From positions 558,001 through 622,000 of the forward strand of contig NZ_CP107958.1 in assembly GCF_036075115.1 (NCBI RefSeq): 64,000 nucleotides of DNA. The letters run 5' to 3'. A program made the translations under genes and the position numbers. This DNA is from Streptomyces sp. NBC_00377 (lineage in GTDB: Bacteria; Actinomycetota; Actinomycetes; Streptomycetales; Streptomycetaceae). Positions 7,633-17,370 of the stretch are shown here, in pieces (position 1 is the first letter of the stretch; each line of letters begins with the position of its first letter). A model generated the notes under the pieces. That model was given only the letters and a program-made list of their open reading frames with translations, searched no databases and had not been told where the DNA came from.

Positions 7633-10386
7633 ATGCAGGTAACACGGCAGCGCCGGGTTGACGACAAGGAGCGGGTCACCCTCTTCGGCAGACGCCTCGG
7701 CCGCCGGACCACGCTGGTCACGGCGGGCATCGCCGTCGCCCTGGGGGTCACCGGCACCGCGGTCGCGTCGACGTACCAGTTCGGCAGCCAGCAGGTCGGT
7801 CAGGTCACCGCCCGCGGTCAGGTCGTCTCCGCCGATCAGTACATCAAGCCCTACGGCAGCCGTACCGTCATCAACGACGGCAAGATCATGTCGTCGACGG
7901 TCAGCCCGGACGGCACCCACCTCGCGGCCTCGATCGCCGACGGCGACGCCTCCCTCGTCATCATGGACCTGGCGACCGGTCAGGTGAAGCAGAAGGTCGG
8001 CACCAACGCGGCCGACGACCTGCGCCTCGGCAGCGGCTCCGTCGGCCAGGAGGGCCCGACGTACTCGCCCGACGGCAAGCAGCTGTGGCTGGGCCAGGCA
8101 GGCGGCTACACCAGGTTCACCGTGAACGCGGACGGCACCCTCGCCGACCCGACCACCGTCCCGATCGCGGCCGTCGGCTCCCGGCAGGCACTCGTGGGCG
8201 CGGCGGTGTTCTCGGCGGACGGCTCCACCGTGTACGCGGCGGTCAACGGCCAGAACCGGGTCGTCGCCCTCGACGCGGCGACCGGAACGATCGAGCAGAG
8301 CTGGACCGTGGGCACCGCCCCGCGCGGTATCGCCCTGGCCGGCGGCAAGCTGTACGTCAGCAACGAGGGCGGCCGTGCCGCCAAGGCCGGCGACACCACC
8401 ATCAACTCGTACGGCACCGACGTACCGGCGAACCCCGCCACCGGGGCCAGCACCACGGGCACGGTCAGCGTCATCGACCCGGCGAACCCGTCCGCCGCCG
8501 TCGGCACCATCGCCGTAGGACTGCACCCGACCGCGGTGTATGCGACGAAGGGCGCCGTGTTCGTCACCGACACGGCCGACAACAGCGTGTCCGTCATCGA
8601 CCTCCGCAAGGGCAAGGTCGTCCAGACCATCGCCACCCAGCCCTGGCCGGAGGCCTCCGTCGGCTACGAGCCGAACGCCGTGACCCTCACCGAGGACGGC
8701 CGGCTGCTGGTGACGCTCGGCCGCGCCAACGCCGTCGCCGTCTACCACTACACCTCCCCGCAGCAGCCGGCCCGCTACGTCGGCCTGCTCCCCACGGACT
8801 ACTTCCCCTCCGAGATCACCACTGTCGGCAAGAAGGTGGTCGTCTCCCACACCCGTGGCGTCGACGCCCTGCGTCCCGACAGCGCCGGTCACAACACCCA
8901 CGACACGACGTCGAGCCTCACACAGTTCACCCTGCCCAACGACAGTGTGATCAGGTCCCAGACGGTCAAGGTCTTCCAGCAGAACGGCTGGACCCGCGGC
9001 TCCGTCAAGACGGCCCAGGGCCGGAGCCACGCCACGCCGGTACCGGTCCCGGCACGGCTCGGCGACCCCTCGACGATCAAACACGTCTTCCTGCTCGTCA
9101 AGGAGAACCGGACCTACGACCAGGTCTTCGGCGACCTCCCGCAGGGCGACGGGAACCCGTCTCTGACCCAGTTCGGCGACAATGTGACACCCAACCAGCA
9201 CGCGCTGGCCCAGCGGTTCGGGCTGTACGACAACTTCTACGACATCGGCACGAACTCCGCCGAGGGCCACAACTGGCTGATGCAGTCGGACAACCCGGAG
9301 TACACCGAGTCCTCCGCCGGTGAGTACACGCGCAGCTACGACACCGAGAACGACGTCCTCGGCCACCAGAAGAGCGGGTTCATCTGGACCGGCGCGCAGG
9401 CCGCGGGCAAGACCGTCAAGGACTTCGGCGAGTTCCAGTCGCTGGAGACCAAGCCGGCCGACGCCACCTGGCAGAACCTGTACTGCGACACCAAGAACAT
9501 GGCCGCGACCGGCGCGCAGACCGCCTACCCCATCAAGACGGGCTCGGCGATCCCCTCGCTGAACAAGGTGTCGGTGCAGGGCTTCCCGCTGTTCGACCTC
9601 GGCGTCCCGGACGTCTACAAGGAACAGATCTGGAAGCAGGACTTCGAGAAGAGCGGCCCGGCGAACCTGAACATGTTCTGGTTCTCCAACGACCACACCG
9701 GCGGTCCGGCGAACCCGGCCGCCGAGGTCGCCGACAACGACCTCGCGGTCGGCAGGATGGTCGACGAGATCTCGCACAGCACGTACTGGAAGGACTCCGC
9801 GATCTTCGTGGTCGAGGACGACTCCCAGGCCGGCCTCGACCACGTCGACGGCCACCGTGCCCCGGTCCAGGTCATCAGCCCGTACGCCCAGCACGGCACC
9901 GTCGACAGCCACTACTACTCCCAGATCACGATGGTCCGCACCATCGAGCAGATCCTCGGGATCCACCCGATGAACCAGTTGGACAGCGCGGCCACCCCGA
10001 TGTACGGGGCGTTCACGTCGAAGGCGGACGACACGCCCTTCACCGCGGTGCCCAACCGGACCTCGCTGACCCTCGGCGTGAGCCCCCAGCCCTCCTGCGG
10101 CTCGGACACCCCGGCGGCCCAGAACGCCGAGGCGGCGCCCGCGCCCACGTCCGTCACCGTGCCGGCGGCGAAGCTGAAGCTCGCGGCCCAGTGGAGAACC
10201 TGGGCGTCGCACCAGAGGCTGACCGGCCCGCACGCGGTGCCCGACTACGCGAACCCGACGCAGATGAACCGCTACACCTGGTACCAGACGCACAACTGGA
10301 CCAAGCCGTACCCCGGCGACAGCAAGGTCTACGCACCGAACGACGTACCGGGCGCCTACCTCCCGTCCCCGGAGTCCGACGGCTGA
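7633..10386 (+). CDS. YncE-type beta-propeller / phosphoesterase fusion
   Basis: Large cell-surface protein of 917 residues. A basic N-terminus and hydrophobic stretch at about 28-46 (TTLVTAGIAVALGVTGTAVAS) look like a signal peptide or anchor. Residues of about 70-420 form a YncE/YVTN-like seven-bladed propeller with repeated blades ending in DLATGQV- or IDLRKGKV-like strands. Residues of about 480-800 resemble the phospholipase C / acid phosphatase (PF04185-type) phosphoesterase family, with ENRTYDQVFGDL as the metal-site start and VEDDSQAGLDHVDGH near the end. This is the bifunctional YncE/alkaline-phosphatase-like family of actinomycetes. The substrate is unknown. It is likely co-transcribed with the ABC pair upstream. 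Confidence 0.82.
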   Translation: MQVTRQRRVDDKERVTLFGRRLGRRTTLVTAGIAVALGVTGTAVASTYQFGSQQVGQVTARGQVVSADQYIKPYGSRTVINDGKIMSSTVSPDGTHLAASIADGDASLVIMDLATGQVKQKVGTNAADDLRLGSGSVGQEGPTYSPDGKQLWLGQAGGYTRFTVNADGTLADPTTVPIAAVGSRQALVGAAVFSADGSTVYAAVNGQNRVVALDAATGTIEQSWTVGTAPRGIALAGGKLYVSNEGGRAAKAGDTTINSYGTDVPANPATGASTTGTVSVIDPANPSAAVGTIAVGLHPTAVYATKGAVFVTDTADNSVSVIDLRKGKVVQTIATQPWPEASVGYEPNAVTLTEDGRLLVTLGRANAVAVYHYTSPQQPARYVGLLPTDYFPSEITTVGKKVVVSHTRGVDALRPDSAGHNTHDTTSSLTQFTLPNDSVIRSQTVKVFQQNGWTRGSVKTAQGRSHATPVPVPARLGDPSTIKHVFLLVKENRTYDQVFGDLPQGDGNPSLTQFGDNVTPNQHALAQRFGLYDNFYDIGTNSAEGHNWLMQSDNPEYTESSAGEYTRSYDTENDVLGHQKSGFIWTGAQAAGKTVKDFGEFQSLETKPADATWQNLYCDTKNMAATGAQTAYPIKTGSAIPSLNKVSVQGFPLFDLGVPDVYKEQIWKQDFEKSGPANLNMFWFSNDHTGGPANPAAEVADNDLAVGRMVDEISHSTYWKDSAIFVVEDDSQAGLDHVDGHRAPVQVISPYAQHGTVDSHYYSQITMVRTIEQILGIHPMNQLDSAATPMYGAFTSKADDTPFTAVPNRTSLTLGVSPQPSCGSDTPAAQNAEAAPAPTSVTVPAAKLKLAAQWRTWASHQRLTGPHAVPDYANPTQMNRYTWYQTHNWTKPYPGDSKVYAPNDVPGAYLPSPESDG

Positions 10387-11041
10387 CACATGCCGACCGC
10401 GCAGCAACCCCTGGCCGGCCTCACCGCCGACCGGGGGTTCCGCCGATCGCCGCGGGGGGACCGGCGTGCGAAGGGCTCGGTTTCACCGACCCTCGCTTGT
10501 TCGCCTCCACGGCCGGTAGCAGCGGGCCGGGGAAACGGCGAGCCCACCGCCAAGACCCGGTTCCGACAGCGCGTCCTCGTGCGATTCCGGGCCGACGGTC
10601 CGCGTCCTGTCAGTCGGCGGCCTCGCGCAGCGCCTTGTCGATGTCGCTCAGTGCGCCGGTCAAGCGCGCGTAGTCGTCGGCGGCCAAGGGCCTGACGAAG
10701 AACTTCTCCAAGCAGCTCGCCCGGCCCCGCTGACCGCAGCACCACCGCGGCGCGAGTTCCGGCCGGCGCGGCGAAGGACGTGCCCACCACGCCGGCCGCG
10801 CCCGGTCCGGGTCCGATCCCCGCCCCGCCTGCCTCCGCCCGCCCGCCTGCCTCCGCCGGCCTGCCTCCGCCCGACCGGTCGTCAGTTCGCCGTCCCTGAA
10901 GGTGATGCCGTCCGCGGACAGGGCCACAGAGTCCGGGACCGTGGCCCGGGACCGTGGCAGTGTCCGGGTGCCGGAGCAGAGGGACCGTTTTTCGCGGTGG
11001 CTGTCTTTGGTGGCGGTCTTTCCGGCGACGGCCGGGGCGGG
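10387..11041. other. gene-free stretch with degraded coding remnant
   Basis: About 650 bases between convergent genes. Apart from the probable MarR fragment (10610-10790) I see low-complexity Arg/Gly/Pro-rich frames and C/G-rich short repeats (CCTCCGCC around 10828-10870), but no intact gene. Confidence 0.5.
10610..10790 (-). pseudogene. probable C-terminal remnant of MarR-type regulator
   Basis: Two minus-strand frames join into one regulator-like tail: a first piece ending AAVVLRSAGPGELL, then after a frame change LEKFFVRPLAADDYARLTGALSDI and so on to a stop at 10610. The pattern of beta-wing, Ala-Gly turn and a long C-terminal helix rich in L/A/D/R resembles the end of MarR-family proteins. 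No N-terminal helix-turn-helix is present. I infer a decayed fragment; the family call is weak because only about 60 residues remain. Confidence 0.3.
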
Positions 11042-11878
11042 TCAGGAGATGGCTCGCAGGCCGCCGTGGGGCCGAGAGCCGAGGCGGGCGACGGCCTGGG
11101 CCGTTGCTGCGTCCGCGGGCAGGAAGACGACCAGCTGCTGGGCGTCCGAGGAGAGGTCGAGCGTCTCGCGAAGCAGCCGGAGTCCGTGTCCGGACGGGTG
11201 GTTGAGGCGGAGTTCTCCGCGCTGCGGAACCACGTGCCGGTTCAGACGGCGTGTGAAGTCAGGGCCCGCGCTGGGGGCCAGCTCCGCGGTGAACCACTCG
11301 GAGTTCTCGACGGACGGAGCGAGCCACAGGTCGAAGACCTGTTCGTCCGCGACGGCGTCCCAGTCCGCGAAGTACGTGCGGGACCGGGGGTCGGTGAACA
11401 CGTAGCGCGTGAGGTTCGGAGTGTCGGCGTCGAGCAGTCCCGTTCCGCTCGTCACCGCCTCGTAGCCGAGGGTGTGGGCGAGAACGTCACCGAGCCGGTT
11501 GGTCACCATGGCTATCCCCGGTTCGAGCAGACGCAGCGTCTCCAGGACCGACGAACGCACGGTGCGGCGCGGCGGTGCGGGCCGGGTGTGAGCGGAACAG
11601 GCGCCGCCAGTGATCTTCGCGAGGTACCGCAGGTGGTTGCGTTCCGGGGTGTCGAGGCTGAGCGCATCCGCCAGCGCGTTCACCACTGCCACGGACGGAT
11701 TGCGGTCCCGGCCCTGTTCCATGCGGGTCAGGTATTCGACGCTGATACCGGCCCGGGCAGCGAGATCCGAGCGCCGCAGACCCGGGGACCGGCGGCGGCC
11801 GTGATCCGGCAGTCCGAGTGACGCCGGCTGGATGCTGTCGCGCTTGGCCCGGACGAAGTCCCCCAACGGTGTACCCAT
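11042..11878 (-). CDS. XRE regulator with MmyB-like ligand domain
   Basis: Transcription regulator of 278 residues. Residues of about 30-85 are an XRE helix-turn-helix (LRRSDLAARAGISVEYLTRMEQG, then PSVAVVNALADALSL). Residues of about 105-275 are the MmyB-like domain found in many Streptomyces regulators, which is related to PAS folds and thought to bind a fatty-acid-like ligand. It is divergent from an NADPH-dependent FMN reductase gene with 112 bp between, and that gap carries a near-perfect inverted repeat. Such pairs usually mean direct, often repressive, control of the neighbouring oxidoreductase. Confidence 0.88.
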   Translation of the reverse strand: MGTPLGDFVRAKRDSIQPASLGLPDHGRRRSPGLRRSDLAARAGISVEYLTRMEQGRDRNPSVAVVNALADALSLDTPERNHLRYLAKITGGACSAHTRPAPPRRTVRSSVLETLRLLEPGIAMVTNRLGDVLAHTLGYEAVTSGTGLLDADTPNLTRYVFTDPRSRTYFADWDAVADEQVFDLWLAPSVENSEWFTAELAPSAGPDFTRRLNRHVVPQRGELRLNHPSGHGLRLLRETLDLSSDAQQLVVFLPADAATAQAVARLGSRPHGGLRAIS

Positions 11879-11913
11879 GTCCGGAGCATACGGCGCTGCC
11901 CGCCGGCCGCGGA

Positions 11914-11950
11914 GTGCTCAGACTGGCCCTGCGGGGGCCAGCCTGAGCAC
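11914..11950. promoter_or_regulatory. 16-bp inverted repeat, likely operator
   Basis: The left arm GTGCTCAGACTGGCCC (11914-11929) and right arm GGGCCAGCCTGAGCAC (11935-11950) match at 15 of 16 positions around a 5-nt centre. The repeat lies between the divergent MmyB-type regulator and FMN reductase genes, where an operator is expected. Protein binding is inferred from position and symmetry only. Confidence 0.6.
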
Positions 11951-11990
11951 GGTCTGGCTGGAGCCGCGGTGCGGCCTGATCGTGGTGGGC

Positions 11991-12587
11991 ATGGAGAACG
12001 ACAAGCACAAACTGGTGATCATCGTCGGAAGCGTCAGGGAAGGACGGTTCGGCCCGGTCGTGGCCTCGTGGGTCGCCGAACAGGCCGCCGTGCACGGCGG
12101 GTTCGCTGTGGAAGTCGTCGATCTGGCCGACTTCGACATTCCGTTGGCGCTTCCCGCGGCGTCGCCGAAGTTCGCCGGCGAGGACTACCCCCGTCCGGCC
12201 GGAATGGCTCCGCTGACCTCGGCGCTGGAGGGCGCTGACGCGTTCGTCGTCGTCACGCCCGAGTACAACCACAGCTATCCCGCGTCGTTGAAGGCGGCTG
12301 TCGACTGGCACTTCACCCAGTGGACGGCCAAGCCCGTCGCCTTCGTCAGCTACGGCGGTGCGGCGGGCGGGCGGCACGCGGTACTGCACCTGGAGAACGT
12401 GCTGACCGAGTTGCACGCCGTGACGATTCGCGATGGTCTCGCCTTTCCGAACTACTTCACCGCGTGGGAGGACGGCCGTCCGCTCGCCCCGGAGAGCTCC
12501 GCCTACGCCAAGACACTGCTCGAACAGTTGGACTGGTGGGCGGGTGCGCTCAGGACGGCACGCGACACCGCTCCCTACCCGGCCTGA
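11991..12587 (+). CDS. NADPH-dependent FMN reductase family protein
   Basis: Flavodoxin-like reductase of 198 residues. The FMN phosphate loop is IIVGSVREGRFGP near the N-terminus, and the isoalloxazine-side motif is VVVTPEYNHSYPASLKAAVDW. The ATG at 11991 precedes the conserved first beta strand (HKLVIIVGS); upstream in-frame starts would run through the operator. Members reduce FMN, quinones, azo dyes or chromate with NAD(P)H. The actual substrate is unknown. It is probably controlled by the divergent MmyB-type regulator. It is followed by a G-rich tandem repeat and a convergent sigma-factor gene. Confidence 0.85.
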   Translation: MENDKHKLVIIVGSVREGRFGPVVASWVAEQAAVHGGFAVEVVDLADFDIPLALPAASPKFAGEDYPRPAGMAPLTSALEGADAFVVVTPEYNHSYPASLKAAVDWHFTQWTAKPVAFVSYGGAAGGRHAVLHLENVLTELHAVTIRDGLAFPNYFTAWEDGRPLAPESSAYAKTLLEQLDWWAGALRTARDTAPYPA

Positions 12588-12636
12588 GAGCGCCGCCCGG
12601 TGAGCCCCGTCGCATTCGTCCGGGAGGCGGGAAGCC

Positions 12637-12765
12637 GGAAGGGCGGGTGCGGGAAGGGCGGGTGCGGGAAGGGCGGGTGCGGGAAGGGCGGGTGCGGGAA
12701 GGGCGGGTGCGGGAAGGGCGGGTGCGGGAAGGGCGGGTGCGGGAAGGGCGGGTGCGGGAAGGGCG
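12637..12765. repeat. 15-bp G-rich tandem repeat
   Basis: The unit GGGAAGGGCGGGTGC occurs seven times perfectly between 12651 and 12755, flanked by a 14-of-15 copy on the left (12637-12650) and a partial copy on the right (12756-12765). Each unit offers three GGG runs separated by 1-3 nt, so the G-rich plus strand can form G-quadruplexes. It sits between the 3' ends of two convergent genes and overlaps neither. One reading frame would encode a KGGCG repeat, but there is no sign that it is translated. Confidence 0.95.
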
Positions 12766-12804
12766 CCGGTGTGCCTCGGTCTCCTCGCACCGGCGCCCGC
12801 CTCG

Positions 12805-13410
12805 TCACGCGGCGACGGCTGCCGGGCCTGCCCCGGTCCCCTCCGCCTCGTCGAGGAGCCCGACGAGGGTCGCTCGGGCCCGTGCCACCCGGGAGCGGAT
12901 CGTCCCGACCGGGCAGCCCCCGGCTTCGGCGGCCTCCTCGTAGGGCAGCCCGGTCAGCTGGGTGAGGACGAACGCCTCGCGGCGCTCGGCGGGCAGCGCG
13001 TCCAGCAGATCGAGCAGGGCAACGCCGTCGTCGAATCCCGGCAGGTCACGCGGCTGGGCACGCTCGGCCCAGGCTGTCCAGTCGTCGACGTCGGCCGATC
13101 GCGGCCGGGCCGCCGCGTAGCGCAGGCTGTCGACGACGGTGCGGCGCGCGATGGACAGCAGCCAGGTACGCGCCGACGAGCGTCCCTCGAACCGGTGCAG
13201 GCTGCCCAGCGCCCTGAGGAACGTGTCCTGGGCGAGGTCGTCGGCCAGTTGGCGGTCGGCGGAGAGGTACGTGATGTAGCGGACGACGTCCGGGCGCAGG
13301 GCACGCACGAAGCGGTCGACGGCGTCGGGATCGCCGGCTCGGGCGGCGAGTGCCCAGACCGTGGCCGGGTCGTGGGGGGCCGCCGTCACGGCGGGCTGAG
13401 CGGACGTCAT
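12805..13410 (-). CDS. ECF-type RNA polymerase sigma factor
   Basis: Sigma-70 family protein of 201 residues with the two ECF domains. Region 2 (about 35-95) includes YLSADRQLADDLAQDTFLRAL and the DNA-melting FEGRSSARTWLLSIARR. Region 4 (about 135-185) includes LPAERREAFVLTQLTGLPYEEAAEA and GTIRSRVARARATL. The ATG at 13410 begins MTSAQPAVTA; the longer open frame upstream is low-complexity. No anti-sigma factor with a zinc-binding HxxxCxxC motif is adjacent. The Met/His-rich membrane protein upstream on the same strand may supply the signal or be a target. Confidence 0.9.
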   Translation of the reverse strand: MTSAQPAVTAAPHDPATVWALAARAGDPDAVDRFVRALRPDVVRYITYLSADRQLADDLAQDTFLRALGSLHRFEGRSSARTWLLSIARRTVVDSLRYAAARPRSADVDDWTAWAERAQPRDLPGFDDGVALLDLLDALPAERREAFVLTQLTGLPYEEAAEAGGCPVGTIRSRVARARATLVGLLDEAEGTGAGPAAVAA

Positions 13411-13676
13411 GCGCCCCGCGTCGCACGTGCCGGACGGCAGGGGGAGGACAGGAGTGATCACCTGTTGTCCTTCTCGGGTGGTCCGGGACCGAAGCCGCGG
13501 CGACCCGCCCGCGAGCGCGTGCTGCGCACGGCGGGCGTGAGGTCCGACGCTGGGGAAGGCCCCGGGACGGGAGTGGGAGGGGGAGCGCGACCTGCACGCC
13601 CCGTGCCCGAAGCCGCGCCACCGTGGAGCCGACGGACGCGGCACACGGTCGGGACGGCCTCGGGGAGCCGGCTGTC

Positions 13677-14384
13677 TCAGATGACAGCGGTCCCGGCCGG
13701 AGGCCCCCGAGAGATGATCGTGTGAGTGAGCGTCAGGCGTGGGATCCGCTCGGCGCGCTCGCGCGTCGGCCGCAGGCCGGCCCGGCACGGCGGCACGGGT
13801 GCGACGGCCAGGGGCAGCCGCAGCGGAGCGGCCAGCCACCCGGCGACGGCCCGCAGGAGCCGGAACGCGGCCCGCTCGCCGTAGGCCAGCCACAGACCCG
13901 CCAGCAGAGCTGCCAGGGTGTGGGCGGCGAGCATACCCAGCGACGACATTCCGCCGGTGCCGTGAGCCATGTGGTGGCCGAGGTGCTCGGCCTGCGCCAC
14001 GTGGCCCACACCCACGGACCCCGCGGATCCCATGTCCATCGCGTCCATGTTCATCGGACCCGTGGCCACCGAGCCCCTGGGCATGCCGCCCATGTCCCGC
14101 GTGACGGAGCCGGTGCCGAATCCCGGCGCCGCCGACTGTCCCCAGGAGAAGGCCGAGTGGAGCGCACCCTGTGCGACGACCACGACGGAGACCACCAGGG
14201 GGAGGCTCCGTTCGCGCCCCGCCAGCGTCCAGCCGAGGCCGGTCGTGGCGGCGAAGCCGGCGGCCGTCGTCCACCACGGCACGGTGGTGGACGACATGAG
14301 GACGTGTCCGAGGGCGGCGAGCAGCACGCAGACAGCCGCGAACACCGCGGCTCGTATCGTGCGTGCACCCCACCCGGCAGTCAT
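13677..14384 (-). CDS. Met/His-rich integral membrane protein
   Basis: Membrane protein of 235 residues that I cannot assign to a characterised family. Hydrophobic segments lie at about 10-30, 35-52, 58-80, 148-168 and 172-200. Between the third and fourth is a loop rich in Met and His (GPMNMDAMDMGS and EHLGHHMAHGTGGM), of the kind seen in copper- or silver-handling proteins. The gene is read toward the ECF sigma factor gene with a 266-bp gap, so the two may form a regulatory pair. A role in metal sensing or transport is inferred only from the loop composition. Confidence 0.6.
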   Translation of the reverse strand: MTAGWGARTIRAAVFAAVCVLLAALGHVLMSSTTVPWWTTAAGFAATTGLGWTLAGRERSLPLVVSVVVVAQGALHSAFSWGQSAAPGFGTGSVTRDMGGMPRGSVATGPMNMDAMDMGSAGSVGVGHVAQAEHLGHHMAHGTGGMSSLGMLAAHTLAALLAGLWLAYGERAAFRLLRAVAGWLAAPLRLPLAVAPVPPCRAGLRPTRERAERIPRLTLTHTIISRGPPAGTAVI

Positions 14385-14960
14385 GACGGCCTCATCCTCG
14401 CATCCGGGCTCCGCTCGTCAAGAGTGGATACGCACCGGACCCGGCCCCTCCCCTCACCCCGACGGCAGTGATTCCGGACACAGCGGCACTCGGCAGCACG
14501 CGACCGCCGACCCGCCCGACCCCACGCCGGTGTCCGGCACGCTGACCGGTCCGCGTGCCGCCCGGCCCGACCGGCGCCCGACTCGCCGCCTGGACGGCGA
14601 CCCGTGCGCGGTGCGGCAGAGGACGGCGCGGACCTCACCCCCCGACTCCAGCCGGCCGAAGACGGTGGGCCGGGGGCCGTATGCGTGCCCCGCGTGTGCG
14701 CGGCTTCTCGATGTCCGTCAGCGGCGTGTTGCGCAGAGCCGGACGCGAGCGCAGGAGGTGTCCGGCTCGGGCGAGGAAGTCGTCGGTGTCTTCGGTGAGT
14801 TGCCGGTCGTCCGGGCGCATGCCTCAGGGTGCCTGGTGCACTCGGTCCGGCGGAGCACGTGACCGGGTACGAGCCGCCACCGCGGCCGGTCCGACAGCTC
14901 TTTCCCGGGCTCGTCTCTCTTATGCTCACGGCATTCGAACGATCCTTCAGGAGCAGCGAG
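14385..14960. other. intergenic stretch with GNAT remnant
   Basis: About 575 bases between divergent genes. It contains the broken acetyltransferase at 14590-14820 and the promoter and ribosome binding site region (AGGAGCAGCGAG) of the GH16 lipoprotein. Nothing else is recognisable. Confidence 0.5.
14590..14820 (-). pseudogene. frameshifted, truncated GNAT acetyltransferase
   Basis: It starts at an ATG at 14820 with DDFLARAGHLLRSRPALRN and NTPLTDIEKPRTRG, matching the N-terminus of Streptomyces GNAT acetyltransferases. Soon after RTRGA the frame shifts. The next frame then reads HAYGPRPTVFGRLESGGEV and RAVLCRTAHG, which is the expected continuation. The acetyl-CoA-binding C-terminal domain (motif A) is absent. 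A frameshift plus loss of the 3' half marks it as a decayed gene. The family call rests on the N-terminal domain only. Confidence 0.6.
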
Positions 14961-15821
14961 ATGAACCGACGCACCCCCCTGGCAGCCGTGCTGACGCTGA
15001 TCGGGCTGCTGTGCGGATGCGGCTCCGGCTCACCTGCGGATGCGCCACCTTCGCCGGCCGGTCAACAGCCTTTCTGGCAAGCGGAGTTCGACGGAGCGGC
15101 GGCCGCCCGCCCGTCACCGAAGGCGTGGAACACCGAAACCGGGAACCGGGAGGCCGAGGGGTGGGGCAACAAGGAGTTGCAGTACTACACGGACGACGCG
15201 GCCAACTCCGGCCTCGACGGCGCGGGGCACCTCCTGATCTCGGCGCGTCCGGCTGCCGCCGGATCCGAGCTGCCGTGCTACACCCAGGAGTTCTGCACCT
15301 GGACGTCGGCCCGGCTGACCACGGAGGGAAAGGTCGCGCTCACCCATGGACGCGCCGAGATCCGCGCGAAGCTTCCGACCGGCACGGGACTGCTGCCGGC
15401 GATCTGGATGCTGGGCGACAACGGAGTCGAGTGGCCCGGGCAGGGCGAGATCGACATCTGTGAGGTGGTCGGCGGGGAACCGGGAACGGTGTACGGCACC
15501 GCGCACGGGCCCACCTACTTCAACGAGAACGGGATCGGCGGCTCCTTCACCCTGCCGGCCGACGCGTCGCGGGCGTTCCACACGTACGCGATCGACAAGC
15601 AGCCGCACCGCATCACCTGGTCCGTCGACGGGAAGCCGTACTTCACCCTGACTCCGGCAAAGCTGCCCGCACCGGGCGACTGGGTCTTCGAACAGGACAT
15701 GCATCTGCTGCTCAACGTCGCCGTCGGAGGCGACTGGCCCGGCCCTCCCGACGCCTCTACGCCGTCGCCCGCGACGATGACGGTCGACTACGTGCGCTTC
15801 TACGGGGAGGGCCGGGCGTGA
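14961..15821 (+). CDS. GH16 family glycoside hydrolase, lipoprotein
   Basis: Secreted beta-glucanase-like enzyme of 286 residues. The N-terminus has a signal peptide ending in a lipobox (LLCGC), so the mature protein is probably a membrane-anchored lipoprotein. The catalytic signature of GH16, ExDxxE, is present as GEIDICEV, with the two Glu and one Asp intact. Nearby LPAIWMLGDN and the C-terminal TVDYVRFYGEG strand are typical. Likely substrates are beta-1,3 or mixed-linkage glucans (laminarinase or lichenase type). The start at 14961 has AGGAG upstream. It appears monocistronic. Confidence 0.88.
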   Translation: MNRRTPLAAVLTLIGLLCGCGSGSPADAPPSPAGQQPFWQAEFDGAAAARPSPKAWNTETGNREAEGWGNKELQYYTDDAANSGLDGAGHLLISARPAAAGSELPCYTQEFCTWTSARLTTEGKVALTHGRAEIRAKLPTGTGLLPAIWMLGDNGVEWPGQGEIDICEVVGGEPGTVYGTAHGPTYFNENGIGGSFTLPADASRAFHTYAIDKQPHRITWSVDGKPYFTLTPAKLPAPGDWVFEQDMHLLLNVAVGGDWPGPPDASTPSPATMTVDYVRFYGEGRA

Positions 15822-15900
15822 CGGTCGTCCTCCGGCCGACGAGGGACTCGTCCCGGCCCCCGCCGGGCGAAGGGCTCGTCGCGGCCTCGGACAAGGGCGC

Positions 15901-16890
<990 letters not shown>

Positions 16891-17370
16891 GCCGTGTCCC
16901 AGCCTTTCCATGCCGTTCGTTCGTCGTTCGGACGCCACGAAGCCCTCATCCATCCAGCCACGATTTCCACCGCCCGGCATCCCATGAGAGGCCCCGGGCG
17001 ACACGGGCCTCGTGCGCCGCGGTGTGCCTGCGACACTACGACCTGAAGCGCACTCCAGCGCAAGCCGGCCGTTCCGCCGAAGCAGCCGGGGTGGGAGCGG
17101 CCGCCGCCCTCGGGGCTGACGCCGTCAGCCGGGGGTGCCCTGCCGCCGCTGGATGGGAGGAACGGCCGGATCCGCGAGGGATCTTGGACCCGGTCTCTCC
17201 TCGGGGGCACGGCCGGCCGGGACGACGGCGGCAGACGGCCGATTCCGCGTCCACGCCTGCGACGGTCAAGGAAACGGGTCCGGTTCCCGCGAGAACGGTG
17301 AAGAAACCAGGGAAATCGGCCGTGTGTTCCTTCATTCGCCGGGCACAAGGAGCGTCGGAGGTTGATAACT
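16891..17370. other. gene-free stretch
   Basis: About 480 bases with no supported gene. The left side is the promoter region of the aldo/keto reductase. The right side carries GGAGG (9 nt before the ATG) for the small membrane protein at 17371. I see no repeat or recognisable remnant in between. Confidence 0.4.

Noticed and set aside
7447..10407. Long minus-strand open frame opposite the YncE/phosphoesterase gene
   Set aside because: It has repetitive Arg/Gly/Val composition without motifs, whereas the plus strand carries family motifs throughout.
12637..12765. CRISPR-like array
   Set aside because: The units are contiguous 15-mers without spacers and no cas gene is present. It is a simple tandem repeat.
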